64,000 nt of DNA from Bacteroidia bacterium (GCA_033391075.1 JAWPMV010000001.1:930001-994000); one strand, 5' to 3'; positions 16,315 through 26,071 are shown, counted from the stretch's first letter. Program-made: numbers and translations. Notes: a model not told the origin generated them from the sequence alone.

Positions 16315-16629
16315 TGGACTTGAGTATAATATGTATGGTTATAGGTAAGTATTGAATAGGACGCAAGTTATTTAAAAATCAAGTTTCCCAAAAGCAACAA
16401 AACACCCGTATGCAGGATTTCTATAAGGGTTTGTCTAAAGATGGGTCTAATTGTAAATGGATAGGCGATGCATTGAGACAGAAGAGAAGGATTTGTATCC
16501 CTGTTCAACTCATATTTCAGAGCTGAAGGCTTTGTTGGAAATGCGTCTAATTTATTTGAAATTAGTATTATATGTATTTTGAATAGGGGTAAACTCGAAT
16601 CCCAGGCTTGCAAATACCTGAATCGCATT
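16315..16629. other. Divergent intergenic region
   Basis: 315 bp between the M28 gene and the propeller regulator, which diverge. A frame in the regulator's phase is open from 16579, but the signal peptide supports the later ATG at 16630. TTTG at 16555 and a degenerate TATTTTGA near 16575 are possible promoter parts but poorly spaced. I see no RNA gene or repeat. Confidence 0.4.
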
Positions 16630-19623
16630 ATGTTCAGAATCATCTCCTGTTTTATTTCTCTGTTTGTTTGTGCGGCAGCCATAGGACAGGGACACGAATC
16701 CCTGATGAATTTTGATCACCTGACGATTGAAGATAGACTTTCACACAATTCTGTTTATTGCCTGATACAGGACCAAAACGGATACATTTGGGCAGGTACA
16801 CAAGATGGCTTAAATAAATATGATGGCTATACTTTTGAAATCTATCGAACCAATCAGTCTGCCAAAGTAAATAAAGGGTTTGTTGGAAAAACGATCAGCT
16901 CTTTGCTGGAAGATCGGGCCGGTAATATTTGGGTAGGAACCCGTAAGCATGGAATCAATTTTCTCCCTTCTCATCATGATCAATTTGTCAACTTAAGTGC
17001 TGATCCAGCATTTGAGTCAATAGCGGGTTTTGCTATTTCTGCTCTTTATGAAGATCAGAAAGGGAATATCTGGATTGCTACTGTTGGTGCTGGTTTGTTG
17101 AGCTTCGACCCGCAAAGCCGTACCTCAACTTTATATAATGTCGAAAATAGTGGCCTTTCCAGCAATTTGGTATTTGATATTGTTGAGGATGCTAAAGGAA
17201 ATATATGGGTAGCCGCAAGTGGACTTAGCTTAAATTTTTTAGAAAAAAGGGGGCAATTTTCCCAACTACCTCAGGAGACCTGGGATCAAGCCAATATGGC
17301 GGGTTATCGGAAGACATTATTGCTCGATGGAGACGAACTTTGGTTTGGGACCGAAGGAAGCGGTTTGTACAAAGTAAATATCGAAGATAAAAGCTATGTG
17401 CATTTTGCTCATGAGTCAGGACGCCACAAATTGAGTTCCAATGGAATCCGCGACCTGCAACTTTCGAAAGATGGTCTCCTATTGATAGCTACAGATGGTG
17501 GCGGTTTGAATGTCTATGATGAAAAGGCAGATACGCTATATTCCTATACCTCTCAACCTAGAGAAGTCAATTCTCTGAACAGCAATGCCTTGCAATGTAT
17601 CATCGAAGATCGGGCAGGCAATATCTGGCTAGGGACTTTCAATGGAGGTATCAACCTGTATAAAGCTGATAAAACCTGGTTTGAATTCTTATTTCCTGAA
17701 TTTCCTCAGCAAGAGGAGATTAAAAGACGTTCGGTCCTGGGCTTGACTCAGGGGACGGATGGACAAATCTGGGTCGGAACAGATGGAGGAGGATTGTTTT
17801 TACTCAATCCACAGGATAATCACTTTTCTCGTTTGAGGCTAAAAAACAATTCCGAATTAGAACAAAAGTTGCAGGAATTAGTGGTAAAAACCATTTTCGA
17901 AGATAGTCAGGGAAGGTTTTGGTTCGGAACCTTTAGAGAAGGCTTATTGCGCTACGATCCTAAAAGGCAAACGACCCATTGGTATAGGCACGAATATGGA
18001 AATCCTCATAGCCTTGGAGGCAACAACGTTTGGTCAATCGCAGAAGGAAAAGACGGACGACTTTGGATAGGAACCATAGGAGGAGGACTTAGCATTTATG
18101 ATCCTGGAAGAGATGATTTTCGGGTTTTTATGCCGAATGAAGATCAAGAGGGAAGCATTGCCGACAATCATATTATGATGGTTTTTATTGATAAAGAGGA
18201 ACAAATATGGGTAGGAACCGGAGATCATGGACTGGATCGATGGAATGAAGAAAGGGAAGAGTTTGAACACTTTGTCTTTAATCCTGAAGATTCACTTTCT
18301 ATAAGCAACGATGAAATCAGAACCATTTTTCAAGATAGTAGGGGAGAATTATGGATAGGTACAGAAGGTGGCGGCTTGAATCGCTGGCTGGGAGATGGAC
18401 AGTTTGAGCGCTTGAATAAACAAAGCGGACTGATCGGTGATAATGTAATGGACATTAGCGAAGACCTTGAAGCTAATCTCTGGATCTCAGCTTTTGAGGG
18501 CATTAGCGTGTTTAATCCTGAAAACAGAGCAATTCGAAATTTTGACTTCAGAGGAGGAGTAAATAGCAATCAGTTCAACCAGCTTGCTAGTATTTGTGCC
18601 TCTGATGGCCGTCTATACTTCGGTGGGATTCGAGGGATTAACACCATTTTGCCCGAACAGGTGAAAAGCCTTGAGACAGATCTGGAAATTATTTTTACTG
18701 ATTTCAAGGTTTTTAACCAAAGTGTGGCTGTTGGAAGATTATCTGATGGAAGAATCATCCTGGAGAACCCCATTGAGCAAGTAGAAGAGATTCACCTCGA
18801 CTATACGGATAACTCTTTCTCACTCTTTTTTGCCACCACGGATTTTGTACATCCGGCGGAGAATCAGTTTCAATATAAAATGGATGGATTTGACCCAAAT
18901 TGGCAAAATACTTCTTTGGGGCAAAACAGTGTAACCTATACCAATCTGACTCCTGGTACCTATACCTTCTTTCTGCGTTATCATGACAAAGAACTCAGCA
19001 AGAAGATTCGAATTCAACCTCCTTTCTGGCAAACAATCTGGTTTAGGGCCTTGCTATTCTTTACAATCATTGCCTTGATTGCTGGAGTATTTATATTCAT
19101 CATCCAAAGGCGAGAGGCCCTTTTGAAGCAACAAATGCTGGAAGCAAATAGTGAAATCCTTCAACTCCGTAATGAAAAACTCGCGAGTGATCTGGAAGGC
19201 AAGAACGCTAAACTGATGTTTTCGGCTGTGCAGATGGCTCACAAAAATGAAATTCTCTCAAAAGTTAAAAAGGAAATCAAGGCCCTGGATGTTACCACTC
19301 AGTCCCAAGTACGCCAAATGCTTAGGCGACTGGATCGGGAATTAAAAAGTGAAGATTATTGGAGTGAGTTCAATCTCTACTTCAATGAGGTTGATAAAGA
19401 TTTTCTTCAAGCCTTGAAAGCCGCTCATCCTGAGCTTACTCAAAATGACCTCCGGGTTTGCTCACTTATACGGATTAACCTGACTACAAAAGAAATCGCC
19501 TCACTCCTGAATATTACGGTCCGAGGGGTAGAACAAAGCCGCTATCGCTTGAAAAAACGTTTGGGTTTGGAAAGCGAGGATAATCTGGCCGACTACATAA
19601 CCCATTTTAAAGGAAAAGAGTAA
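16630..19623 (+). CDS. Membrane-anchored propeller sensor with LuxR-type HTH
   Basis: A 997-residue one-piece regulator. Start chosen at ATG 16630 because it gives a signal peptide (FRIISCFISLFVCAAAIGQG). Residues 25-700 are two-component-regulator propeller repeats (Reg_prop) such as GYIWAGTQDGLNKYDG, GNIWLGTFNGGINLY and GELWIGTEGGGLNRW. A Y_Y_Y domain (about 715-795) precedes one membrane span (802-828), a coiled coil (830-900) and a C-terminal LuxR-type helix-turn-helix (about 949-978, TKEIASLLNITVRGVEQSRY). There is no histidine kinase or receiver domain, so sensing and DNA binding sit in one inner-membrane protein. In Bacteroidota such periplasmic propellers often sense glycans; the GH5-CBM6 gene just downstream is a natural target, by inference. 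Confidence 0.88.
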   Translation: MFRIISCFISLFVCAAAIGQGHESLMNFDHLTIEDRLSHNSVYCLIQDQNGYIWAGTQDGLNKYDGYTFEIYRTNQSAKVNKGFVGKTISSLLEDRAGNIWVGTRKHGINFLPSHHDQFVNLSADPAFESIAGFAISALYEDQKGNIWIATVGAGLLSFDPQSRTSTLYNVENSGLSSNLVFDIVEDAKGNIWVAASGLSLNFLEKRGQFSQLPQETWDQANMAGYRKTLLLDGDELWFGTEGSGLYKVNIEDKSYVHFAHESGRHKLSSNGIRDLQLSKDGLLLIATDGGGLNVYDEKADTLYSYTSQPREVNSLNSNALQCIIEDRAGNIWLGTFNGGINLYKADKTWFEFLFPEFPQQEEIKRRSVLGLTQGTDGQIWVGTDGGGLFLLNPQDNHFSRLRLKNNSELEQKLQELVVKTIFEDSQGRFWFGTFREGLLRYDPKRQTTHWYRHEYGNPHSLGGNNVWSIAEGKDGRLWIGTIGGGLSIYDPGRDDFRVFMPNEDQEGSIADNHIMMVFIDKEEQIWVGTGDHGLDRWNEEREEFEHFVFNPEDSLSISNDEIRTIFQDSRGELWIGTEGGGLNRWLGDGQFERLNKQSGLIGDNVMDISEDLEANLWISAFEGISVFNPENRAIRNFDFRGGVNSNQFNQLASICASDGRLYFGGIRGINTILPEQVKSLETDLEIIFTDFKVFNQSVAVGRLSDGRIILENPIEQVEEIHLDYTDNSFSLFFATTDFVHPAENQFQYKMDGFDPNWQNTSLGQNSVTYTNLTPGTYTFFLRYHDKELSKKIRIQPPFWQTIWFRALLFFTIIALIAGVFIFIIQRREALLKQQMLEANSEILQLRNEKLASDLEGKNAKLMFSAVQMAHKNEILSKVKKEIKALDVTTQSQVRQMLRRLDRELKSEDYWSEFNLYFNEVDKDFLQALKAAHPELTQNDLRVCSLIRINLTTKEIASLLNITVRGVEQSRYRLKKRLGLESEDNLADYITHFKGKE

Positions 19624-20079
19624 GTCCTGAAGGTAATTCCCATTCTGAATACTTGAGATGTAGGGGATTGATTTGGAAATTCTTGGCAATCCTGTTCACA
19701 AATCCTGTTTTATACAGCTGGTTCTAAATCAGCTCACTTACTGGGGTTGTACTCGCTGAATGATAGTTGTAGTACAATTGTCGTAGTGTTTATATATAAG
19801 GAATTCCCTATGTTTGCTAGTCAAAACATAGATTTATAAACCGAGTCACCTGTTCTTTACGGTCAATCATGACCTCGTTCAAATTGCTGAAAAAGTTACA
19901 GTTGAAAGGTCGACATTTCTGTTTGCAAGTTTTCTTTGCTTAGCTGCATTTCAGGCAAAGGCTCAGCTTAGGATGCTGCAAAGCTCTGGGAATGACAAAT
20001 CCCTGAACCCATATGAGAGAAATGCTTCTATAACTGAACTTTCGTTAGATAAGCTCAATAATCAAATAATTACTACTCA
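19624..20079. other. Intergenic region upstream of the GH5 gene
   Basis: 456 bp. It holds a possible -7 box TATGTTTG (19809-19816) without a spaced -33 partner, and from 19869 a broken small reading frame with a signal-peptide-like segment (listed separately). The last 100 bp act as the leader of the GH5 gene. No terminator is obvious after the propeller regulator, so read-through transcription is possible. Confidence 0.4.
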
Positions 20080-20101
20080 ATGCATTATTTTATTTACCTG
20101 A
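19869..20101 (+). pseudogene. Possible frameshifted signal-peptide remnant
   Basis: From ATG 19869 one frame reads MTSFKLLKKLQLKGRHF and stops at 19941. An overlapping frame without its own ATG continues as LFASFLCLAAFQAKAQLRM and stays open until 20101. Joined by a single shift around 19910-19920 they would make a textbook basic n-region, hydrophobic core and AQ cleavage site, followed by about 45 residues. This looks like a small secreted protein or a truncated 5' end that has been broken. It may also be chance. The open part runs into the GH5 start. Confidence 0.3.
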
Positions 20102-22803
20102 TTTTTAGTCTGGTGCTACTCATACCTACCCATTCTATTATTGCCCAGGACTATCTTCACGTTCAAGGTTTGGAGATTGTTGATGGAAACGATAATCCGG
20201 TACTGCTTCGGGGCATGGGCCTGGGAGGTTGGATGCTACAGGAAGGCTATATGATGCAAACCGCATCCTTTGCAAATGCACAATACCAGATCAGGGAAAA
20301 GATTGAAGAAGTAATAGGGGTTTCTGCCACAAATACTTTTTATGATGCCTGGCTGGAGAATTATGTCCAGAAGCGAGATGTAGATTCTATGAAGGCCTGG
20401 GGCTTTAATTCAATCAGACTCCCCATGCACTACAATCTGTACACCCTTCCCATAGAAGATGAGCCCGTGGCAGGCGAACAAACTTGGTTGACCAAAGGCT
20501 TTGAACTTACAGATAGTCTGCTGGCCTGGTGCTCAGCTAATCAGATGTACCTTATTTTGGATCTGCACGCAGCTCCTGGAGGACAAGGAATGGAAGCAGG
20601 AATTTCTGATTATGATCCTACTAAACCTTCTCTCTGGGAATCGGTGGAAAACCGAAATAAAACTGTCGCTTTGTGGAAAAAACTAGCAGAACGTTATGCC
20701 AATGAACCCTGGATGGGTGGTTATGACCTCATCAACGAAACCAATTGGCAGTTGCCCAATAATGCCATGCTACGAAATATCTATGTTGAGATTACCGATA
20801 GCATTCGTACTGTCGATACCAATCACATCATTTTCATAGAAGGAAACTGGTTTGCCAATGATTTCACTAACCTGGACAATCCCTGGGATTCTAATATGGT
20901 TTACAGTCCGCATAAATACTGGAATTTCAATGATGATGAGGGGGTTCAGTGGATGCGTGACATAGGAAATAGAAACAATCGCCCGGTTTGGATGGGAGAG
21001 TCTGGAGAAAATTCCAATACCTGGTTTACAGATGCTATTAAAAAGATGGAAGGAATCAATATTGGTTGGGCATGGTGGCCCTGGAAAAAGATTGATGCAA
21101 TCGCCGGTACGATCTCTGTCCCTAAGAATCAAGGCTATCAGGACTTGCTGGATTATTGGAGTGGAAATGGACCGAAACCTTCAGCAGGTGCTGCTACAGC
21201 CGCTTTGATGCAGATGGCTGATTGGCTAAAAATCGAGAATGCGGATATCCGGAGAGATGTGGTTGATGCCATGTTCCGTCAAATCAATTCCAGTGATACG
21301 AAACCTTATGTAAATAATGTCGCACCGGGAGTAGTCTATGGGGTTGATTATGATCTGGGACCCAATGGAAGTGCGTATTTTGATCTGGATGTAGCAACTT
21401 ATCATGTATCTACAGGCGCTTATACGGCATGGAATGCAGGTTGGAACTATAGAAATGATGGGGTAGACATCGAAATCTGTGAAGACAATATCAATACCAA
21501 TGGATATAATATAGGCTTTATCGGTAGTGGGGAATGGCTTCAATATGAAGTGGATGTTCAAACAGGAGGAGTATATGATGTCATGCTCAGGGTAGCTTCT
21601 CTCAATGGAGGTGGGCCTTTGCATTTGATGATTGAGGATGCTGACTTAAGTAGTAGAAAGACCGTTCCGGGAACAGGAAGCTGGCAAGGATGGACGAGCA
21701 TTACTTTCAATGATGTAGTGCTGGATCAGGGACCACAGAAAGTCCGGGTATTTGCAGACAGTGAAGGTTTTAACTTTAGCAGTTTAGAATTTCTCTATCA
21801 GGGAGCAAGTACGAGCGTTTCCACTCGCTACCTTACCGCCAAAACCCTTGACAAATCTGAAATAGTCCTCACCCTGAATAAAGAATTGCAAAGTTCTTCA
21901 GCTTCTTTGAATTCCTTATTTACCTTAACTGCAAATGGAAATCCCCTGTCGATTACCAACGTCAGCCAGGATCCCAATAATCCGCGCAACTTATTCTTTA
22001 CGATCAATGAAGAATTGATCTTCTCTGATCTGGTGAAAATATCCTATTCCGGCTCAGCTTTGACAGCTACGGATGGGACAAATCTGCAGAATTTCAGCAA
22101 TCAAGAGGTGCAAAATCAGATTCCCCAGATTCACGAACTTCCGGGAAAAATTCAAGCGGAGGCTTATTTCAATCAGGTAGGTATCCAGACAGAATCAACC
22201 ACAGATACGGGTGGCGGTCTGAACATTGGATATACCGATGTAGGAGACTACATGGATTATAGTATTGACATCACAACAGCAGGAGAATACCTGGTTGATT
22301 ATCGGGTGGCTGCTGAAAGTGAGAACGGAGGAGTTGAATTGCACTTGAGAGATGATTCCGGTTGGGATAGCGTACTCCATAGAGCAGATTTTCAAGCAAC
22401 TGGAGGTTGGCAGACCTGGCAGACCTTTAGTCAGCCGGTTGATTTGCCCAAAGGGAAATATACCTTGCGGGTGGTAATAACCAGGTCTTTATTCAACATG
22501 AACTGGTTTGAGTTTACTTTGGTAAATGCGACTTCCATTGAGGATGAATTGGCCATTGACCTCAATTTGTATCCGAATCCTAATCAGGGAGTATTTACCC
22601 TTAAGGGTGAAATGGAGAGAGTAGGAGCCTTACGACTAGAGGTATTTGATATGATGGGCCAAAGCATCTACGAAAAAGAATTAGCTCTTTCTACTTTGGT
22701 AGATGAAAAGATCGATATACAAAATGCGCCCCGTGGGACCTATTTCCTTCGATTGATAGATGGAAGTGGAAAGAGTATCAGCAGAAAAATCTGGAAGGAG
22801 TAA
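20080..22803 (+). CDS. GH5 glycoside hydrolase with two CBM6 modules and T9SS tail
   Basis: A 907-residue exported enzyme. Signal peptide 1-23 (ending IIAQ). The GH5 (cellulase-fold) domain spans about 25-365: acid/base E220 in DLINETNW, nucleophile E307 in VWMGESGEN, and the substrate-site motif LRGMGLGGW. Residues 405-580 are a CBM6-like module, 590-690 an Ig-like/SwmB-like spacer, 700-820 a second CBM6 (IQAEAYFNQVG ... GGGLNIGYTDVGDYMDYSI), and 830-907 a T9SS sorting domain (LYPNPNQGVF, final SRKIWKE). It should hydrolyse a beta-glucan, mannan or xylan outside the cell; the substrate is not decidable by eye. The upstream propeller/HTH protein may control it. Its stop directly abuts the stop of the convergent Uma2 gene. 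Confidence 0.92.
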   Translation: MHYFIYLIFSLVLLIPTHSIIAQDYLHVQGLEIVDGNDNPVLLRGMGLGGWMLQEGYMMQTASFANAQYQIREKIEEVIGVSATNTFYDAWLENYVQKRDVDSMKAWGFNSIRLPMHYNLYTLPIEDEPVAGEQTWLTKGFELTDSLLAWCSANQMYLILDLHAAPGGQGMEAGISDYDPTKPSLWESVENRNKTVALWKKLAERYANEPWMGGYDLINETNWQLPNNAMLRNIYVEITDSIRTVDTNHIIFIEGNWFANDFTNLDNPWDSNMVYSPHKYWNFNDDEGVQWMRDIGNRNNRPVWMGESGENSNTWFTDAIKKMEGINIGWAWWPWKKIDAIAGTISVPKNQGYQDLLDYWSGNGPKPSAGAATAALMQMADWLKIENADIRRDVVDAMFRQINSSDTKPYVNNVAPGVVYGVDYDLGPNGSAYFDLDVATYHVSTGAYTAWNAGWNYRNDGVDIEICEDNINTNGYNIGFIGSGEWLQYEVDVQTGGVYDVMLRVASLNGGGPLHLMIEDADLSSRKTVPGTGSWQGWTSITFNDVVLDQGPQKVRVFADSEGFNFSSLEFLYQGASTSVSTRYLTAKTLDKSEIVLTLNKELQSSSASLNSLFTLTANGNPLSITNVSQDPNNPRNLFFTINEELIFSDLVKISYSGSALTATDGTNLQNFSNQEVQNQIPQIHELPGKIQAEAYFNQVGIQTESTTDTGGGLNIGYTDVGDYMDYSIDITTAGEYLVDYRVAAESENGGVELHLRDDSGWDSVLHRADFQATGGWQTWQTFSQPVDLPKGKYTLRVVITRSLFNMNWFEFTLVNATSIEDELAIDLNLYPNPNQGVFTLKGEMERVGALRLEVFDMMGQSIYEKELALSTLVDEKIDIQNAPRGTYFLRLIDGSGKSISRKIWKE

Positions 22804-23412
22804 TTAGTCTTCAAAGACATCTTCTAGCTCAATAATACAATCAGAGAAAATCCCTACGGGGATTTTCTCGCTTTTGGAGAAAGGTTTAGCTCGGTTTGCC
22901 TGGTATTTTCCGTTTTTATCCAGGTAATAGGTGTGCACCGTGTGATCTTTAGGAGAAACAATCCAGTATTCTTTTACCCCAGCATGTTGATAAAGCTCAA
23001 ATTTCTCATTGAGATCTTTGTCTGCAGTAGCTTTAGAGAGAATTTCGATGATCCAATCCGGTGAGCCTTTACAGCCTTTTTCATCTAATTTCTCCAAATC
23101 GCAAATCACACAAATATCAGGTTGAACTACCGTATCAATCTTGTTTTCACTTTGATGTTCGGGGGGAAGCGGTAATCTGACATCAAAAGGGGCAGCAAAG
23201 GCCTTACAAGATTTGCCTTTTAGATAATTGAAAATCTGATTGAATAAACTCCCGGAAATCCATTGATGTGAGGTGCCGGGAGCCGGAGACATCCGAAATA
23301 CCTTTCCTTTAATCAGTTCCACCATTTCCTCAAACTGCCAATTGAGGTAATCGGCATAGGTGTATTTTTTCCCAAAATCGAGATCGTTGATATCTGTTAT
23401 CACTTTCTTCAC
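22804..23412 (-). CDS. Uma2 family (DUF820) putative restriction-like endonuclease
   Basis: A 202-residue protein of the Uma2/DUF820 family (PD-(D/E)XK fold). Core residues are in VVQPDICVICD (Asp near 100), DWIIEILSKATADKD (Glu and downstream Lys/Asp) and KFELYQHAGVKEYWIVSP, the family hallmark. Start is the GTG at 23412; no ATG in frame is nearby and the TATCTTTA box (23417-23424, minus) is very close upstream. The family is abundant in cyanobacteria and present in Bacteroidota; a nuclease role is predicted from fold only. Zero-base spacing to the GH5 stop means any mRNAs overlap tail to tail. Confidence 0.85.
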   Translation of the reverse strand: MKKVITDINDLDFGKKYTYADYLNWQFEEMVELIKGKVFRMSPAPGTSHQWISGSLFNQIFNYLKGKSCKAFAAPFDVRLPLPPEHQSENKIDTVVQPDICVICDLEKLDEKGCKGSPDWIIEILSKATADKDLNEKFELYQHAGVKEYWIVSPKDHTVHTYYLDKNGKYQANRAKPFSKSEKIPVGIFSDCIIELEDVFED

Positions 23413-23437
23413 ATATTAAAGATACAAAAATAGCATC

Positions 23438-23468
23438 AGAGCCTCCTTGATTAACTCAAAAAGGCTCT
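23438..23468 (-). terminator. Possible terminator downstream of tpiA
   Basis: Read on the minus strand: AGAGCCT, 17-nt loop, AGGCTCT, followed within 12 nt by a TTTTTG tract. It lies 55 bp after the tpiA stop and before the Uma2 start, so it could separate the two minus-strand genes. Confidence 0.45.
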
Positions 23469-23522
23469 GCTATTATATTAGTCCCCAAAAAGAGGAGCTA
23501 TGTCAACATGTGAATGGGAAAT

Positions 23523-24284
23523 CTACAAAGCTTTGAGAATTTCCGTGAAATCGCGGGATTTCAAACTTGCACCTCCAACGAGTCCTCCATCAATATCTGC
23601 TTGAGCAAAGAGGTCATTGGCATTGGCAGGCTTTACACTTCCACCATAAAGGATCGTAGTTCCGTCTGCTACCTCTGCTCCATATTTATCCGTAATCAGC
23701 TTCCTGATAAAGGCATGGACTTCTTGCGCTTGCTCGGGGCTGGCAGTTTTACCCGTACCAATCGCCCAAACCGGCTCATAAGCCAGAATACATTTTGAGA
23801 AACTCGCCGCATCAAGGTGAAAAGAACCTTCACTTACTTGTTCCTCGATAACTCGAAGGGTATTTCCTCCCTCTCTTTCTTCCAGTTTTTCTCCAAAGCA
23901 GTAAATAGGTACTAATCCATTCTCTAGTGCTTTGTCAATTTTATCAGCCAGGAGGTCGTTGTTTTCTCCCTGGTACTCTCTTCTTTCAGAGTGGCCAATA
24001 ATCACATGAGTAACTCCGATAGAAGTCAACATGGTCGCAGAAACTTCTCCCGTATAGGCACCTTTGTCTGCCTGGTGGAGGTTCTGCGCTGCAAGGTGCA
24101 TATTCGGATGATCCTTGGTAATATGATGAACGAGGGATAGGTAAGGATGTGGAACGCCGAAGATCACTTCTGCATCTCCTTTATACTCATCTTTCGCCAT
24201 ATTTACGACCTCGCTGGCCAGGCTTTGAGCTTCCTGAGCGCTAAGGTTCATTTTCCAGTTGCCGGCAGCAATTTGTTTACGCAT
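23523..24284 (-). CDS. tpiA: Triosephosphate isomerase
   Basis: A 253-residue TIM-barrel enzyme interconverting dihydroxyacetone phosphate and glyceraldehyde 3-phosphate in glycolysis and gluconeogenesis. Catalytic motifs are complete: N and K in AAGNWKMN at the N-terminus, the electrophile His in VIIGHSERR, the base Glu in AYEPVWAIGTGK with the mobile loop, and the phosphate-binding ILYGGSVKP and GGLVGGASL. Standard length and cytoplasmic. It stands between the Uma2 gene and the alternative GlmU gene, all on the minus strand, with about 100 bp on either side. Confidence 0.97.
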   Translation of the reverse strand: MRKQIAAGNWKMNLSAQEAQSLASEVVNMAKDEYKGDAEVIFGVPHPYLSLVHHITKDHPNMHLAAQNLHQADKGAYTGEVSATMLTSIGVTHVIIGHSERREYQGENNDLLADKIDKALENGLVPIYCFGEKLEEREGGNTLRVIEEQVSEGSFHLDAASFSKCILAYEPVWAIGTGKTASPEQAQEVHAFIRKLITDKYGAEVADGTTILYGGSVKPANANDLFAQADIDGGLVGGASLKSRDFTEILKAL

Positions 24285-24387
24285 TGTATGTGATGTATTG
24301 GTTAATAATGGGCGTAGCAGTATCCTCGCAATCGAAGCGCCTAACTTAATACGAATTATTTATCTCTGAAAATATTGAGGGAATTTT

Positions 24388-25623
24388 TCAAACCTTTTCC
24401 ATTTCCCACCTTCTGTAGGGAGCACTTAGTTCAAAAACCTTGTTAAGAATCTGCTTGTCCGTATCTCCAAAGTTTAATTTTCGGCGCGCCATTACCTTTT
24501 CCGCAACTTCGAAAGCCTTACGGGTTTGATAGGTACTAAAACCATGCGCACCTCCCCAGGAAAAAGAGGGGATAAAATTGCGAGGGAAACCAGAACCAAA
24601 AATATTGGCAAATACTCCTACAACAGTACCGGTATTGAACATGGTATTGATGGCTGTTTTGCTGTGGTCTCCCATGATGAGGCCACAAAATTGCAAACCG
24701 GTATCTGCGAATCTCTCCTCCTGGTAGTTCCAGATTCTGACATTCGCATAATTGTTCTTGAGATTTGAGCTATTGGTATCGGCTCCTATGTTGCACCAGA
24801 AACCCATCACCGAATTGCCCAGATATCCTTCATGGGCTTTGCTGGAATATCCCATGATGACCGAATTGCCTATTTCTCCGCCTGCCTTACTATATGGCCC
24901 AACCGTCGTATCTCCCCTTAATTTGGCTCCTACGCTGATTTGGGCATAATCACAGATAGCATGTGAACGTCTGATAATACAGCCTTCCTGAAGATTTGCC
25001 CCTTTTCCGATGTACATGGGACCATCTTCTGCATTGATGATGGCTGCTTTAACACTGACACCTTCTTCTACAAATAGATTATCAGCCCCATAGATGCGCG
25101 TATAGGGATCCCTGATCTTTTGAGAAGTTCTGCTTCGGGTGATCAATTCGAAGTCATAAGCGATCAATTTTTCATTGTTGAGAAACATATCAGGAGCCTG
25201 CCTGATCGCTAAAGAATCATTAGATGTATTGATTTCCTTGAGTCCCAGGGCATCCAGAAGTTCTTTGCCTAAGATGCCTGAAAACTCTCCGGGAAGCATA
25301 CTCAGAGGGAATTGAGCGGCGATTACTTCTCCTTTTTCATTGCTTAGGAAGCTGGATGGGCCCAGATCCTCAATTTCCTTCAATAGCTCTTCGTCTGGAA
25401 TAAATTTCCCATTGATCCATATGCAGGGCTCATTATGTGTGGGGAATTTATTGAAGGCCGCTCCCAGATAATCGTAGGCATAGGCATACATTTCCTCACC
25501 ATAGATATGGCTCCATCTTTCTTTACATGTAAATATACCGGCTCTCAATTCAAATAATGGCCGGGTGAAGGTAAGAGGAAGGAGATTGAAATGACTATTG
25601 TCTTCGAAAAGAATCTTTTCCAT
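24388..25623 (-). CDS. Alternative GlmU: UDP-GlcNAc pyrophosphorylase/acetyltransferase-like
   Basis: A 411-residue protein of the 'alternative bacterial GlmU' family (TIGR03991) found in Bacteroidota. The N-terminal half (1-190) is a divergent nucleotidyltransferase region starting with FNLLPLTFTRPLFELRAGI, a family signature. The C-terminal half (195-390) is a left-handed beta helix with hexapeptide repeats, including GPMYIGKGANLQEGCIIR and GYSSKAHEGYLGNSVMGFW. The family is thought to make UDP-N-acetylglucosamine for peptidoglycan and other glycans in place of classical GlmU. An intrinsic terminator separates it from rpmE2 upstream. Confidence 0.9.
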   Translation of the reverse strand: MEKILFEDNSHFNLLPLTFTRPLFELRAGIFTCKERWSHIYGEEMYAYAYDYLGAAFNKFPTHNEPCIWINGKFIPDEELLKEIEDLGPSSFLSNEKGEVIAAQFPLSMLPGEFSGILGKELLDALGLKEINTSNDSLAIRQAPDMFLNNEKLIAYDFELITRSRTSQKIRDPYTRIYGADNLFVEEGVSVKAAIINAEDGPMYIGKGANLQEGCIIRRSHAICDYAQISVGAKLRGDTTVGPYSKAGGEIGNSVIMGYSSKAHEGYLGNSVMGFWCNIGADTNSSNLKNNYANVRIWNYQEERFADTGLQFCGLIMGDHSKTAINTMFNTGTVVGVFANIFGSGFPRNFIPSFSWGGAHGFSTYQTRKAFEVAEKVMARRKLNFGDTDKQILNKVFELSAPYRRWEMEKV

Positions 25624-25708
25624 ATAAAAGCCTGAGATGCTATTAAATAGAGGTAGAATTCAATAGATAAAGGAAACTTTATCTTTTTTAATTAACTCCC
25701 ACAAAAAA

Positions 25709-25728
25709 AGCAGTTCCAAAGAACTGCT
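25709..25728 (-). terminator. Intrinsic terminator of rpmE2
   Basis: AGCAGTTC, loop CAAA, GAACTGCT: eight perfect pairs; on the minus strand it runs straight into TTTTTTT (25708-25702). Confidence 0.85.
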
Positions 25729-25768
25729 CCAATTGTTTTTTTATGTAATTCAGACAAGGATAGTCTGA

Positions 25769-26020
25769 CTATTTTCCTTTGTTTCCGTAGCGCTTGTAGA
25801 ATCTGTCGACACGTCCGGCAGTATCCACAAGTTTCTGCTTACCTGTGAAGAAAGGGTGAGAATCACTAGAAATCTCTAGTTTCACCAACGGATAATCATT
25901 TCCATCTTCCCAAGTAATCGTGTCTTTAGTCTGGATCGTAGAACGCGTTTTGAATGCGTAATCAGTTGAAATGTCTTTGAAGATTACTTCTCTATATTCC
26001 GGATGAATTCCTTCTTTCAT
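25769..26020 (-). CDS. rpmE2: Ribosomal protein bL31, type B, zinc-free form
   Basis: An 83-residue large-subunit ribosomal protein. Start set at ATG 26018-26020 ([14 protein letters not shown]), the family start; the frame extends 18 codons further but those codons include the promoter. The conserved [13 protein letters not shown] and [12 protein letters not shown] motifs are present. There is no cysteine, so this is the C-minus form that does not bind zinc. It is a single-gene unit with its own consensus promoter and terminator. Confidence 0.96.
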   Translation of the reverse strand: MKEGIHPEYREVIFKDISTDYAFKTRSTIQTKDTITWEDGNDYPLVKLEISSDSHPFFTGKQKLVDTAGRVDRFYKRYGNKGK

Positions 26021-26040
26021 GATTTTAATATTTTGGAGTG

Positions 26041-26071
26041 CAAATATACAGCAAAATATCCTTTTCGCAAA
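26041..26071 (-). promoter_or_regulatory. Consensus promoter of rpmE2
   Basis: On the minus strand TTTG (26071-26068), exactly 19 bp, then TATATTTG (26048-26041), 20 bp upstream of the ATG. This full match to the Bacteroidota consensus serves as an internal reference for the spacing used elsewhere in the window. Confidence 0.75.
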
